Shown one piece after another: positions 34,881 through 46,529 of a DNA stretch of 64,000 bases. The stretch lies in contig JASXTE010000002.1 of NCBI GenBank assembly GCA_030280995.1, positions 42,885,183 through 42,949,182 of the forward strand, given 5' to 3'. The number at the start of each line of letters is the position of its first letter. Position 1 is the first letter of the stretch. The position numbers and the translations under genes were made by a program. Under the pieces are notes generated by a model. That model saw nothing but the letters and a program-made list of their open reading frames with translations. It was not told where the DNA came from and did no database searches. This DNA is from Hemileia vastatrix. Taxonomy: Eukaryota; Basidiomycota; Pucciniomycetes; Pucciniales; Zaghouaniaceae.

Positions 34881-35909
34881 GATAATTGGGCTTTCAATTT
34901 TTAGATTCCACAATTTTCATTTTATTTGACTGAGTAGACCCACTTGGCACCAATGATTTTAGAATTCAGAGGTCTCTCAATGATTTACCAAATATTATGT
35001 TTTTCCATGTTTTATAGTTCAGTATTAATAGCATTGGACAAGGCTTCAGATTCCTGGCTAGTTGTGGCTTTGTGAAAGGTGTTTGGGATAGGTACTTCAG
35101 AGGCTAAAGGTGTCACAGAAGTGCCGAATGAACAGTTTGGACAAAATCTAGTGAATAGTTGGCTTATAATATTGCTTGGGAAAATTTATGAAGAAACCTC
35201 CTTTGATTTTGGTACATTCTCTTGGTTATACATGAAGTGTTCACTTACAGGAATGGGGGGAGGTTAAATAAGGCCTAAGACTTCCTCATCTTCCTCTGGG
35301 TAAGCTTAGGAGTTTGAAGAATACTGATTCTTATTTGAAGGGATAGGAGAGGAGGAAGGTGGTTCTGAAACTTCTTTGTTACTGGAAGATGTAGAAGAAA
35401 CTGGGTGATCAATAATGGTTTCAATATTTTCTTCCTTCAGGGGTGGAAAGGGAATAGTTTGGTTTGTTTCAGTGGCTTGACAGAGTCTCAGATAAATGAA
35501 CTGATTCTGGTTGAAAAAAAAATCTTCTGAGTAAGTGACTTTGTGATTTTTTGGGTCAAGGAGATGATAATAACTCAGGGTTTTGTCATACCCAAAAAAG
35601 ATATAATGGTGTGCTTATGAGTAAAATTTTCCTTTGTGAAGTTTTTTTGGATTAAAGTGTATGTACTGCATTCAAAAATTTGAAGGTGCATGTGTTTTGG
35701 TGCAGTGCCAAACAATTTCTCAAAGGGAGACTTCATTTGTTGGGTTTCAGCTGGACTGATTTTGTACAGATATACAGAAGTAGTAACTGTCTCTTCCAAG
35801 AGTTCAGTAGAAAATTTGGCATGAAACATAAACCCTTTTGCTTTTTCTGTAGTTTCTTGGTAAGTGTGCTCAGCTACAGGGTTCTGATGTGGGGTTTGAG
35901 GTGCAGTAC
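34881..35909 (-). pseudogene. Copia integrase C-terminus, linker and RT N-terminus
   Basis: From 35909 leftward: the integrase end with the catalytic Glu in HQNPVAEHTYQ, then FMFHAKFSTELLEETVTTSV and YLYKISPAE (the copia AxxTAxYLxNRxP-like block), and MKSPFEKLFG. A Ser/Pro/Glu-rich linker follows (35480-35280). The RT start has LNSKIIGAKWVYSVK near 34975-34935, then KLKAQL right at the 4.6-kb insertion. Stops are scattered. Confidence 0.82.
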
Positions 35910-35914
35910 CATGC

Positions 35915-37092
35915 TTTCAGCCTAAATATCCTTAGGACTGAGTATTTCTTATGCTTAAAATAAGATAACCTTAAGTAAATTAAGCTTATATCTTAAAAAT
36001 AAGGTTAAAATAATAATATATATTATTTTATTATATATATATATAATTATTATTCTATTATATAACTTATAATAGTTTAAATAGCTTATCCTTGGCCTAA
36101 TAATATTTATTAAGGTGTTAATGGAGTCATAATATACTTATCTTAAGTGATATGAAGTAATTATTGACATAAATAAGCTTATATGTATACATAAATCTCA
36201 TATTCAGTGAAATATGTGGTATATTATGTATATTTAGGTATATAAGTGGGTTTTAGCCCCTTAATAGCCTATAACCTTTGTTTTTCTGCTTATTTTAAGT
36301 CATATGGACAAAATCAGTGGACTCACAACGCCTACAGAAGCGTAGACACCTATATCAGGCGCATACACCCAGTTTGGACAACTAAAATTACTTCCTTGGA
36401 TGGTTATTCACAGATTTATGGGTTGGAAGGATGTTTCTGGGTTAATGTGGATGCTTGGGGATGTTATTGGGGGCTTGGAAATTTTATTTGTTTCCTTTAT
36501 ATGCTTTTAGTTTCATTAAATCTCTTTTTGATTATTTATTTTACCTGTTTCTTTATGGTATCCGCTTTTATCTGGGTTTTCTATTTATGGTATGGATCAG
36601 TGTTATTATTAATAGTGATGGAGGGTCCTTACTGGAGGTCTGGGTGTTGAAACTGCTTGAAGTGGACGCCATGGGGAGGTGATGGGCCCTCACAGTGCTT
36701 TAATTGCCAGGGATAGCAGTGACATCATCTGGATTGAAGGTCTGTGCACTCCAGTGGATTTGGGTATAAGTAAGGAGGGATTTTGACAGTTATTTATCAT
36801 CATTAAATTACTAAAACTCCAACAAACACTACTATACAATTATTAACATTTAGAAATATATTATAAATCCATTATAAATTGATATTATCTTTATATAAGC
36901 TATAACTATATTTTATACATCTATTTTCCACCACTAGCACACATTTAAAATCCAAGTGTTGTGAGTTTTATTTGAGTATAACTATTTTATTAGTCTTCCC
37001 CTGAGGTTTAATCACTAAATAATTTATTAATAAGTAGTAGGACCATAAATAAACACTATTATATCATACTTATATACTAGACTATACTGACA
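35915..37092 (+). repeat. gypsy3 5' LTR
   Basis: 1178 bp; starts TTTCAGCC (TGTCAG in the 3' LTR) and ends ACTGACA. It contains TATATAA at 36239-36245, a possible promoter. It differs from the 3' LTR only at scattered single bases (for example CCTTGG against CCATGG near 36089). A 134-codon open frame at 36246-36650 is shorter and diverged in the other LTRs and is not called a gene. Confidence 0.94.
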
Positions 37093-37094
37093 AT

Positions 37095-37107
37095 TGGGGG
37101 TCTTTCC
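37095..37107 (+). promoter_or_regulatory. Putative primer-binding site of gypsy3
   Basis: TGGGGGTCTTTCC begins two bases after the LTR, matching the same position in gypsy2 and gypsy4. The noncoding leader continues to 37603. Confidence 0.5.
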
Positions 37108-37603
37108 TTATATTTTACTTATTATTTAGTATAAGCCTTGGGACATGATTTTTACCTTAGTACAGCTCAAAAAAACCAAATATTTGGGTCTGCTGAATAT
37201 TAGTGGGTCATCATAACTCATTGATTGCGGAAAAGAACCCTTAAAATAATTGTACTAATTTTTTATCATAAAAATTAGATATTAACAGTAGTAACTGTAC
37301 CCAATATAAACCCAATTTCACTTGGTATTTGGACACCAATATAACACCCAATTAAATTAATATTTGGTCAAAGCTTGTTAAGCTACTTATTTCACCCTTA
37401 TAGAGGTCTAGTTAAACTTATTATTATATTTTTAACAGATTTTTTTGAATTTTTCTTATATTTTATTTAAATAAATAAAGATATAAATTCAGGGTAAGCT
37501 CCATTGCTTTTTTATTAGTGATATAATTACTAATATCTTTTGTCTACTAATTCCATAGAGTTTTTTCCTTTTCTAGACGTAAAATAATTTATTTCTTAAC
37601 AAT

Positions 37604-37732
37604 ATGAGTGCTACCCAGGACAGTGTAAGTGAAAAGCCTGCTTATAATACCAGGTCTAAAGCTAACAAAAACTTTCCAGGACATCACCATGGAGGGCCAA
37701 CAGTAACCCCAGCCAGAAAGCATGAGTATTGA
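37604..37732 (+). CDS. gypsy3 ORFa (42 codons)
   Basis: First ATG after the leader; MSATQDSVSEK start, ending KHEY and TGA. Basic, with GHHHGG. The start and the GHxxGG region are shared with gypsy2 ORFa and more loosely gypsy4 ORFa. It overlaps ORFb in the +1 frame. It could be a short leader ORF controlling translation of the following frames, or the N-terminus of a frameshift product; no domain recognised. Confidence 0.5.
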   Translation: MSATQDSVSEKPAYNTRSKANKNFPGHHHGGPTVTPARKHEY

Positions 37733-38150
37733 GGAAAAGGACGCCCTCTTGAAAAAGATAACTATAAAAAAGACGTCTCCTCCTCTTCAGGATCAACTGT
37801 CCCACCTGGCCAAACAGGTTCTGAAGTTGGAGGAATCAAAATCACTCATGTTCAAAGAGGTAGAGCAGTTGCAAAACAATTGCAAGGTAGGGTTTCAGCA
37901 GATGAATCAGGCATTGGCAGAATTAAAGGGAGGCCAGCCCAGTCAGTCAAATCAGAAACCCCCTACCCAAGGCGGTTCAACTCACTTCCAGGAGAAAATC
38001 CTGGTAGACAAATGGAAATGGGACTGGTTTCATCAACAGTGGACAAGCCACAGTTGCAACAGGGATCCACCACCTCATCTGACTTCCTCAGCTCACCCTT
38101 ACAAAGGAAAAAAGTGCCAAAAATCAGGACTGGCAACCATCCCATGGTAA
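37722..38150 (+). CDS. gypsy3 ORFb, coiled-coil protein
   Basis: 142 codons from the ATG at 37722 (MSIEEKDALLKK) to TAA at 38148-38150. An earlier ATG at 37689, in CCATGGAGGGCC, is in the same frame but is followed by TAA at codon 6. Since gypsy4 has no stop at that point, the ancestral start was probably 37689. A heptad-like charged segment (LSHLAKQVLKLEE through MNQALAELK) precedes a basic Pro/His-rich tail (KWKWDWFHQQW, PPPH). It is similar to gypsy2 ORFb throughout and to gypsy4 in GFxxxNQALxEIK. It ends PW-stop, overlapping the ORFc ATG. Probably a Gag-associated or RNA-binding protein; this is inference. Confidence 0.62.
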   Translation: MSIEEKDALLKKITIKKTSPPLQDQLSHLAKQVLKLEESKSLMFKEVEQLQNNCKVGFQQMNQALAELKGGQPSQSNQKPPTQGGSTHFQEKILVDKWKWDWFHQQWTSHSCNRDPPPHLTSSAHPYKGKKCQKSGLATIPW

Positions 38151-40426
38151 GTAGATTACCCTCTCAGATTGAACATAATACTGATAATTACAATATAGGT
38201 AATTCTATTGATGTTAAATCTGTGCAAAAAATAGAGGAGGATTTAAGAAATTTAGGTTTTAGAGTAGATACACCTGACTTGTCTTTTGTCCACAATAACA
38301 GTACTATTTACAATGATAATACAGTTAACCCTCAATTGCAACCACCTACTAGTGAGATGAGAAGTTCACAGGAGAGTGAGAGAATTGAAAAGGAAGACAT
38401 GGAATATTTTAACAATAATCCAACTGTCAATAGAATTGTTTCAGCATTGTGGAATAGAATGACTGATTGTGAGGAACAGACAGTTAAGCTCACTAATGAT
38501 ACAATTTCATCCTTGACATTAAACATTTCTCAATTAGCAACACGTAACAAAGAGTTAGAGAAAGAACATTTGTCTCTAACTCTTAAATATGATTCATTGA
38601 GTAATAAATATAATGACCTATCAAACAAATTCTGTGAGTTAGAGAAATTATATGAAACACATTTATTAAAAACTGAATCAAGAACAAAGTTATCTTTTGC
38701 CCAGACAAATCAAAGTGTCTCTGAGTTGTTACAAAGATTAACTAAAGTTGAGATTGAAACTGCCAATCTACTAATGAACCAGGATAATCATAAGTATAAT
38801 CAATATAATAATAATCCTTTCATTGGCAAAAGTGAATCTCATTCCTTCCCTATACCACCACAATTAAAACCATCTGATGGTAGTGTCAAATCTGAAAATG
38901 TAAGTCACAAATCCGTGCAGGAGGAAATACAAGACTATTTATCAAAAGTGAATGAGTTGTTGAATTTACCTAAGATTAGTGAGATAAAATCCAATCAGAA
39001 AAACTGGCCTAAGATAGATCAGTACCCAACTTATGATGGGGAAGCCAGCTCTGATTGGCAAAATTTTATTCAAAGAATTGACAACTTGAAATTCTCATAT
39101 AAGTTACCAGATGAAGAGATAACATCAAAATTAATTTCTTTATTTAAGGATGTTGCTTTGTTATGGTTTGAAGCTGTCTTGAGTGAGGGTAAAGATTACT
39201 CTTGGGCTGAATGGAAACAACTTATTGAAAAACAATTTGGAGGTTCTAAATTCAGGCTTACTCAGCAGAGACTTTATGAGAAGACTAGGTATAATCCGTT
39301 GAATGGTGACAAACCTATGGTATTTTTAATGAATTTAAACAAAATATTAAAAGCCATTGAGCCTCATATGGATTTTAACTTATAGAAAGATAAGATAATA
39401 TATAAATTACCTATATCTGTCAGAGACATTGTTGTAGCTAGAACATTAAATGTTACTGAATATTCTTACTTTATTAATATTTGCAATGAAATATTATTAA
39501 ACCATAAGTATGAATCAAGGTATTCCACTTATAAACAAAATGTTGAACCTGTAAAAACTCAGAATTCAAAAACACTTCAGGAGAAGCAGAAAAAACCTAC
39601 TGCACCTGAAGTACCTAAGAATTATGGAACAAATACTTGTTATAAGTGTAACAAACCTTGGGTCAAAGGTCACAAATGTGAGAAAAACATAAATAGTGTT
39701 AAAATTCAACGTGAATCTGAAACTGAAACTGAAAAAAGTAAAGAATCAAGTGATTATGACAGCAATATCTCATATAGTGATGAAAATGAAGTCTGTATGT
39801 TGGAAGATGATTTGTCCATCTTTGAAAATCCAATATTAAATATGGACTCAAATGAATCTTTAATGAATTTTGAGGATGCTGAAATCATTAAGAAGTTACA
39901 AGCTGATAACTTTAGAATGACACCTATCATGGTTCCTGCTATCATTTCTGGTGAAAATCTTAATATAGTACTGGACACAGGAGCTGCTGGTTCTGTTGTT
40001 TCCACTAATACATTACAGAAAATTGATATTGAATATAGGTTTAAGCCTGAACCACTTCAAAATAAAAATTGGAGAGGTTTTGGATCAGTGCTACACCCCA
40101 TTGGTAAATACAAAGCTGCTAATTTCTTTAAACACCAACATGGTTATGTAAGGGTAACTTGTGACTTTGTAGTAATGGATAATACTAACTGTAGTAACTG
40201 TTTTATCATTGGAAATGATATTCTGACTAAAGTTGGTGTAAAATTAGACCCTGCTAATAACAATTTCAAAATTGGCATGAATGGTAAAAGGAAATTTAAA
40301 ATAAATTCTTTTAACACAGTCTTACACATTGAGTCAGTAACAAATTCCCGTGTAAAGGAAGAGAATCCAATGAGATGGAACTTCTGGAAACAGAAATTTC
40401 AAAAGCATCATTTGGCACTCAGATAA
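38144..40426 (+). pseudogene. gag: gypsy3 ORFc: Gag and protease, one in-frame TAG
   Basis: Starts at the ATG overlapping the ORFb stop, in the -1 frame. Coiled coil at residues about 60-200; capsid-like region (NWPKIDQYPTYDGEASSDWQ, EEITSKLISLFKDVALLWFE, KQFGGSKFRLTQQRLYEKTR). A TAG at 39383-39385 stands where gypsy4 has Trp. The zinc-binding segment CYKCNKPWVKGHKC follows near 39640, then an acidic stretch. The aspartic protease VLDTGAAGSVVSTNTLQKI has an intact D-T-G (39970-40025), and the C-terminal IGNDILTKVGVKLDPANN is present. It ends at 40426 and overlaps the pol start (40375) in the -1 frame. Confidence 0.88.
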
Positions 40427-43400
40427 GTAAAGCTGAGAAAGATAATTTTTTGGAATTAATTAAAGCTTTTCCAATGGCTTTTTCACATGGTACAAATGAA
40501 CTTGACCTTGTAAAAGATCATGAAATGAAGATTAGTTTAACCTGTGATATGGATAATATTCCTGCTAGTCTTAAAAAGAAACCATACCCTTCTTCACCAA
40601 TGAAGAGGAAAGACATAGAGGATAATATTAAGATGTTATTACAAATGAAAATTCTTGAGAAGGTTGAAACTACACCAAAATATTGTATAATATCACCAGT
40701 GCTAATTTCTTATGAACATGATAAAGCAAGACTGTGCAGTGATTATAGAGCATTAAATGCATTTACAGTAGATGATATTTATCCCTTGCCAAGGATTGCC
40801 TCTATACATGCTACCCTTAAAGGTGCTAAATATATAAGTTTCCTAGATGGAAATAAAGGGTACAATCAAATTCCTGTTGAAAAGAATTCACAGAACTTTT
40901 TGTTGATAACAACACACATGGGAACTTATAAGTATGTCAGAATGCCATTTGGACCAAAAAATGCTCCATCAGTATTTCAGAAGTTAATAAATATAACATT
41001 CCATAATGAAATTATTGAGGGATGGTTAATGGTATACATTGATGACATCATAGTGTTCTCTAAAACTTATGATGAAAACTTAATCCATTTAAGGAAAGTA
41101 TTTCGGAAAATGGATGAAATAAAAATGACCCTTGCATTGAAAAAAATGTAAATTTGGGTTTGAATCTTTAAAAGTGCTTGGTCATATTGTATCTGGCTTA
41201 CAAATATGTGTAGACCAAAATAAAGTGGCTGCAATAAAGAATATTGGCATTCCTCAAAATGTAAAGGATGCACAATCTTTTCTTGGAATGTGTGGTTACT
41301 ATAGACAATATTAAAAAACTACCAATCAATTGCTGCACCACTGACCACATTGATAAAGAAATCAGAAGCTTTCAATTGGAATAATGAAAGAAAACAAGCT
41401 TTTGATAAGTTGAAAGAATGTTTAATGACAGCTCCTATCTTGGGTTTGCCAGATTTCCAATTACCTTTTGTATTATATACAGATGCAAGTTTTATTGGAC
41501 TGTGTGCTGCTTTGCATCAAAAACAACTTATTGAAGGAAAAATGTCAGAAGTAGTAATCTGCTATATTTCACATACTCTGAGAAGTGGTGAATTGAAATA
41601 TGGTGCTACTCAACTTGAATGTTTGGCAGTAGTATGGGCTCTTGAGAAGCTACATTATTACCTTGAAGACCAAAAATTTGAGTTAATAACTGACTGTAGT
41701 GCAGTTAAGTCACTCTTAAACATGAAAACTCCTAATAGACACATGTTTAGATGGCAATTAGCTGTACAAGAATACAGAGGCCGGATGACTATTACACATA
41801 GAGCAGGAACCTTGCACTCTAATGTAGATCTGTTATCTAGAGTACCTCTGCCTAATAATGATGATAATCCTGCTTATGTTCCTGAGTCAGAGATTATTAA
41901 CATTTATGGCATTTATATTGTAGATCTTGAGGATGAATTTATGCAATCAATTCTTGATAATTATAATTCAGATCCTGACTTGAGTAAATTAACTACAATA
42001 TTAAATGATCCATCTAATGCTTCAATGAATTTTTTAATAAAAACATTACCAATTAAGTATAAAGAGGGATTAGAAAAAGGAAAATTTTTCATTGAGGATG
42101 GTTTTATATATTACAGGAAAAAATTAAGTAATGTAATTGTAATTCCCCATTCAATGAAGGAGTTAATGTTAAGTATATGTCATGATGATATATTAGCAGG
42201 TCATTTTGACTACCATAAAACATTAACAAGAGTAAAAAACATAGCTTGGTGGATTAACATGTCTGAGGATGTTCAGAAATATTTTGATACATGTGATTCT
42301 TGTCAAAAATCTAAAAGATTAACAGGAAAAAGAGTTGGTTTATTACAACAAATTGAGCAACCAAAAGCTCCATGCGAAATCATTAACATGGACTTTGTAA
42401 CAGGTTTGCCAATAGCAGGGCATAAGAGTTATAACTCCTGCTGGGTAATTGTAGATAGATTTACAAAGATGTGTAAATTTATTCCTACCCACAAAGAGGT
42501 TTCTGCAAAGGACTTAGCTTTTTTATGATGGACACAAATGTTAAATACAGCAGGTTTCCCCAAAGCAATAGTTTCTGACAGAGATACTAAATTTACTTCT
42601 GAGTTCTGGACATCACTTATGGATGTTTCAGGGTGTCAATTAAAACTTTCTACAGCACACCATCCACAAACTGATGGGCTAGCAGAAAGAATGATACAAA
42701 CCTTAGAAGATATGATAAGAAGATACTGTGCTTTTGGTCTTCATTTTAAAGACAATGACAAATTCACGCATGATTGGGTAACCCTTATCCCAGGTTTAGA
42801 ATTTGCATATAATAGTACAGTACATTCTGTCACTGGCAAAAAGCCATTTGAGTTATGGTTGGGTTATGTACCTAATACCCCTGCTAAAACTCTTAATAAG
42901 TTACCTAGATTGGATATCCATCCAGGTACTAAATCTTTTCTTCAGATGCAGGAATTATGCAGAAAACATGCTCAAGAATGTATAAATAAGGCCTTTGAGT
43001 ATGAAAAGAAAAGATGGGATAAAGCCCATAAAGAACAAATGTTCAAAGAGGGTGATGTAGTCCTTATTTCAACACTAAACTTCAATTTAAATGGTAATGT
43101 TAAATTGATGGATCCATTCATTGGACCATTTGAAGCTAAAAAGATGGTTGGTAATAATGCTGTTGAGGTTATTCTATATGCACCATATGATAGAAAACAT
43201 CCAGTATTTCCTATTTCTCTTATAAAACCATACCATTCTAATGATACTGCTCTATTTCCAAGAAGATCAGGAAGGCATAAACAGCAACCTGAAGAAATAG
43301 TTGACAAGGCAGAAATTGAAAAGATACTTAAAAAGAGACACCTTACTAAAGAAAAGGGAGTTGAGTATCTATTAAGATTTAAAAATAAATCAAGTGAATA

Positions 43401-43470
43401 TGACCAGTGGATTCCAGAAAATGAAAACTCTGATCTCAAAAAACTCTTGAAAAAATTTAAATCTAAATAA
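40375..43470 (+). pseudogene. pol: gypsy3 Pol: RT, RNase H, integrase, chromodomain
   Basis: The ATG at 40375 lies inside the end of ORFc. RT: KARLCSDYRALN, FLDGNKGYNQIPV, MPFGPKNAPSVFQ, active site VYIDDIIVFSKT. An extra A in the run at 41143-41149 and a short deletion near 41311 shift the frame out and back across the RT connection. RNase H: LYTDASFIGLCAAL, LECLAVVWALEKL, LITDCSAVKSLL. Integrase: GHFDYHKT and CDSCQKSK for zinc; catalytic D in INMDFVTGLP, D in VSDRDTKF and E in DGLAERMIQ, all present. A TGA at 42526-42528 replaces the Trp seen in gypsy4. The chromodomain (IEKILKKRHLTKEKGVEYLL, SEYDQWIPENE) ends at 43470. Confidence 0.92.
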
Positions 43471-43595
43471 TACTGTTCATTCAGTATATGTATTATAAAA
43501 ATTATTTTTTTATTTTTATTTTTTATTATTTCACTCCTTTGTTTTAATTAAAATGTCTTAACATTTTTTTTATTGTTTTTTTTGGGGTGAGGGAG

Positions 43596-44772
43596 TGTCA
43601 GCCTAAATATCCTTAGGACTGAGTATTTCTTATGCTTAAAATAAGATAACCTTAAGTAAATTAAGCTTATATCTTAAAAATAAGGTTAAAATAATAATAT
43701 ATATTATTTTATTATATATATATATAATTATTATTCTATTATATAACTTATAATAGTTTAAATAGCTTATCCATGGCCTAATAATACTTATTAAGGTGTT
43801 AATGGAGTCATAATATACTTATCTTAAGTGATATGAAGTAATTATTGACATACATAAGCTTATATGTATACATAAATCTCATATTCAGTGAAATATGTGG
43901 TATATTATGTATATTTAGGTATATAAGTGGGTTTTAGCCCCTTAATAGCCTATAACCTTTGTTTTTCTGCTTATTTTAGGTCATATGGACAAAATAAGTG
44001 GATTCACAACGCCTACAGAAGCATAGACACCTATATCAGGCGCATACACCCAGTTTGGACAACTAAAATTACTTCCTTGGATGGTTATTCACGGATTTAT
44101 GGGTTGGAAGGATGTTTCTGGGTTAATGTGGATGCTTGGGGATGTTATTGGGGGCTTGGAAATTTTATTTGTTTCTTTATATGCTTTTAGTTTCATTAAA
44201 TCTCTTTTTGATTATTTATTTTACCTGTTTCTTTATGGTATCCGCTTTTATCTGGGTTTTCTATTTATGGTATGGATCAGTGTTATTATTAATAGTGATG
44301 GAGGGTCCTTACTGGAGTTCTGGGTGTTGAAACTGCTTGAAGTGGACGCCATGGGGAGGTGATGGGCCCTCAAAGTGCTGTAATTGCCAGGGATAGCAGT
44401 GACATCATCTGGATTGAAGGTCTGTGCACTCCAGTGGATTTGGGTATAAGTAAGGAGGGATTTTGACGGTTATTTATCATCATTAAATTACTAAAACTCC
44501 AACAAACACTACTATACAATTATTAACATTTATAAATATATTATAAATCCATTATAAATTGATATTATCTTTATATAAGCTATAACTATATTTTATACAT
44601 CTATTTTGCACCACTAGCACACATTTAAAATCCAAGTATTGTGAGTTTTATTTGAGTATAACTATTTTATTAGTCTTCCCCTGAGTTTTAATAACTAAAT
44701 CATTTATTAATAAGTAGTAGGACCATAAATAAACACTATTATATCATACTTATATACTTGACTATACTGACA
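43596..44772 (+). repeat. gypsy3 3' LTR
   Basis: 1177 bp with intact ends TGTCAGCC...ACTGACA, preceded by the polypurine tract GGGGTGAGGGAG and followed directly by CATGC. The segment 43471-43595 between the pol stop and the LTR is T-rich and noncoding. Confidence 0.95.
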
Positions 44773-44777
44773 CATGC

Positions 44778-46480
44778 ATTAAAATTCCCTCACTCAGAAG
44801 ATAATCTTTAAGTTATTTATTGCAATATTCACCCCCACCATCATTTACTATATGACAAGTTTTTTTAATTAGAGCTAATTCAATAGATTTCTTGAAATGA
44901 AGAAAGGTTCAAAATGTTTCACTTTTTTCCTAAGAATGTAGATAAAATAACATGACACAAAATAATAAGTTGATTAAAAATAATATAGACTACCACCAAT
45001 AGAAAGGGAAAAAATTTTCTGCTTAGGTCTGAGTGAATATATTCAAGTGGCCTCAATGCCTTAGGGAGAGAGCCAGGAAAAGTTAATGAATTATTTTTTG
45101 TCACCACACAAATTTTGCAGAAGTTATCTAAGAAATTAGAAGGTTTAATGTACTGATAAGTCCACAGATGGTCTATAATGACCTTCCCAGGATGTCCTAG
45201 TCTATCATGCCAAGTTTTGCAAGAGTTATCTACTAAAAGAAAAGAAACACTAGCAGAGAGAGACTCACCAGTGAAAACATCTTTGAGAAAAAGTAAATCA
45301 TCATCAAATTATCCTCTCAGTCTGAAGTTAGACTAAGTGATGAGTGAAAATTAATTTCCAGAGATATTGAACTCCATTCTTTTGAGTCTTCTTCTCAGTG
45401 CACCAAGACTAATGAGGTTCAATTTTAGAGAAGGGACAAGTAGACAGTTTTTTAAGAGGAAACACTGATTGTTTGATCCAAAAATCACAGTCCCCAATCC
45501 CTCAGAGGATAAAGTGCTTTCATCACCAAATGCAATGGTTTATTGAGCTGGGGTGAAGGATCAAAAGTGTTTGATGAAGCTAAAAATTTACTGTGTGGCT
45601 CCACTATTAAGAACAAAGATTTTGTTAGGAAAATTGGTGAAGATTAAAAGGCATTTTTATGAAATAAGTTGGACAGAAGGCAGCTCAAGGCTACTAGGAG
45701 GTGCCTCAACAGCTATTTTTGCTTTGGAACCATCATTATTTTTATTTATTAGGTGAGAAAGAAGTTTGAAGCGTTCTGACTCCTGGTGCTTAATATTGGG
45801 GTTGTGCTTTCCACCAGAACATATTTCATAGTTTTGTCTCTTGGTGGTTTGAAGGGCTTTGGGTAAGTCTGTCTGGGTGATGACTTTTTCCAATTTCTGG
45901 CTATTGAGGGAGTCTATCAGAGTTTTGAAAGTGATAAATTCTTTTCAGGCTTGAGAAATATGTAGAATAGCATCCTTAAGGGAAGATAATTATTTGGGTA
46001 GGTGGTATAGGAAATAAGATGCAAGTAAGTGCTTTTTTATCTCAATTTTTACAGCTACAAGTTCTGCCTCAATTTTTTATGAGCTCAATATATTTATTGA
46101 TATCACCTGGGTAGAAGACTAGTGAAAATTTTAGGAGGACTTTCGTTTGGTTATTTTTGTTACAAGATTTATAATGTGCCCCCAGATCAGTCCATAGTTG
46201 GTAGGGGTCATTCTTGTCAGTAGTAGTAAAAAATAGTTGAAAATGATAGGGGTTCATGAACTTTGTCATGAGGCCAGAAGCTTTTCCTTTTTATAATTTG
46301 GAGTGTTTGTGGTCTGGGTCAGACTCTGGAGGGGTTTAGAATTGCTTATAACTATATAATAGAGATTTTTTTGCATGAAAATTCTCTCTATTTTAAATTA
46401 CCATAGCTCATAGTTGTCCTTGCCTAGTACTGGTACCCCGGTAAGTTATAAATCAGATTTCTGCATGATTGTGTAGAGAT
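44778..46480 (-). pseudogene. Copia Gag, protease and integrase N-half
   Basis: Reading leftward: Gag N-terminus (LTGVPVLGKDNYELW and FKIERIFMQKNLY, 46440-46350); UBN2-like middle (YQLWTDLGAHYKSCNKNNQT, VFYPGDINKYIE, 46220-46080). A degenerate zinc-knuckle region, ICSGGKHNP then HQESERFKL, lies near 45820. The protease loop reads VLNSGATQ (45593-45607), so the catalytic Asp is Asn. Integrase HHCC is complete (WHDRLGHPGKV, FCKICVVTKN). The catalytic Asp residues are in EYIHSDLS and IVNDGGGEYCNK. The reading continues at 35909 after gypsy3. Frequent stops and frame changes. Confidence 0.82.
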
Positions 46481-46529
46481 AGTGAATGATTAATGACTGT
46501 ATTAGTGTAGGTTAGCCATCCAGTATCAT

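Larger units (their letters stand above)
35915..44772 (+). mobile_element. gypsy3: nearly complete chromovirus with family B LTRs
   Basis: Two nearly identical 1.18-kb LTRs flank a complete set of parts. The 5-bp target duplication CATGC is perfect (35910-35914 and 44773-44777), and removal restores the copia integrase reading frame. Only a few lesions separate it from an intact element: a TAG in gag (39383-39385), two frameshifts near 41144 and 41311, a TGA in integrase (42526-42528), and a TAA near the start of ORFb. It is the youngest complete chromovirus here and the best reference for gypsy2 and gypsy4. Confidence 0.95.
28734..46529 (-). mobile_element. Ty1/copia element, split by two insertions
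   Basis: Minus-strand element with copia order (gag, protease, integrase, RT, RNase H), found in three blocks: 46480-44778, 35909-34881 and 30278-28904. The breaks are gypsy3 (with the CATGC duplication) and the 4.6-kb palindrome-ended element. At the gypsy3 break the integrase reads straight through once gypsy3 and one CATGC are removed (EGILMHGTAPQTPHQN across the join). The 5' LTR is not in view because gypsy4 entered near the 5' end. Many stops and lost catalytic residues show it is the oldest layer of this stack. Confidence 0.85.

Noticed and set aside
35079..35267. Plus-strand ORF of 62 codons
   Set aside because: It is the antisense shadow of the copia linker and RT start on the minus strand.
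36246..36650. 134-codon open frame inside the gypsy3 5' LTR, with a partial counterpart at 43927-44190
   Set aside because: The frame is not kept in the 3' LTR of the same element (it shortens to 87 codons) nor in the gypsy2 LTR, and the composition is that of the LTR itself.
38147..38167. A 21-base spliceosomal intron at the ORFb/Gag junction
   Set aside because: Far shorter than workable fungal introns. Removing it would not fuse ORFb to Gag in gypsy2 or gypsy3, because a TGA forms at the join. The donor word alone is kept as a finding.
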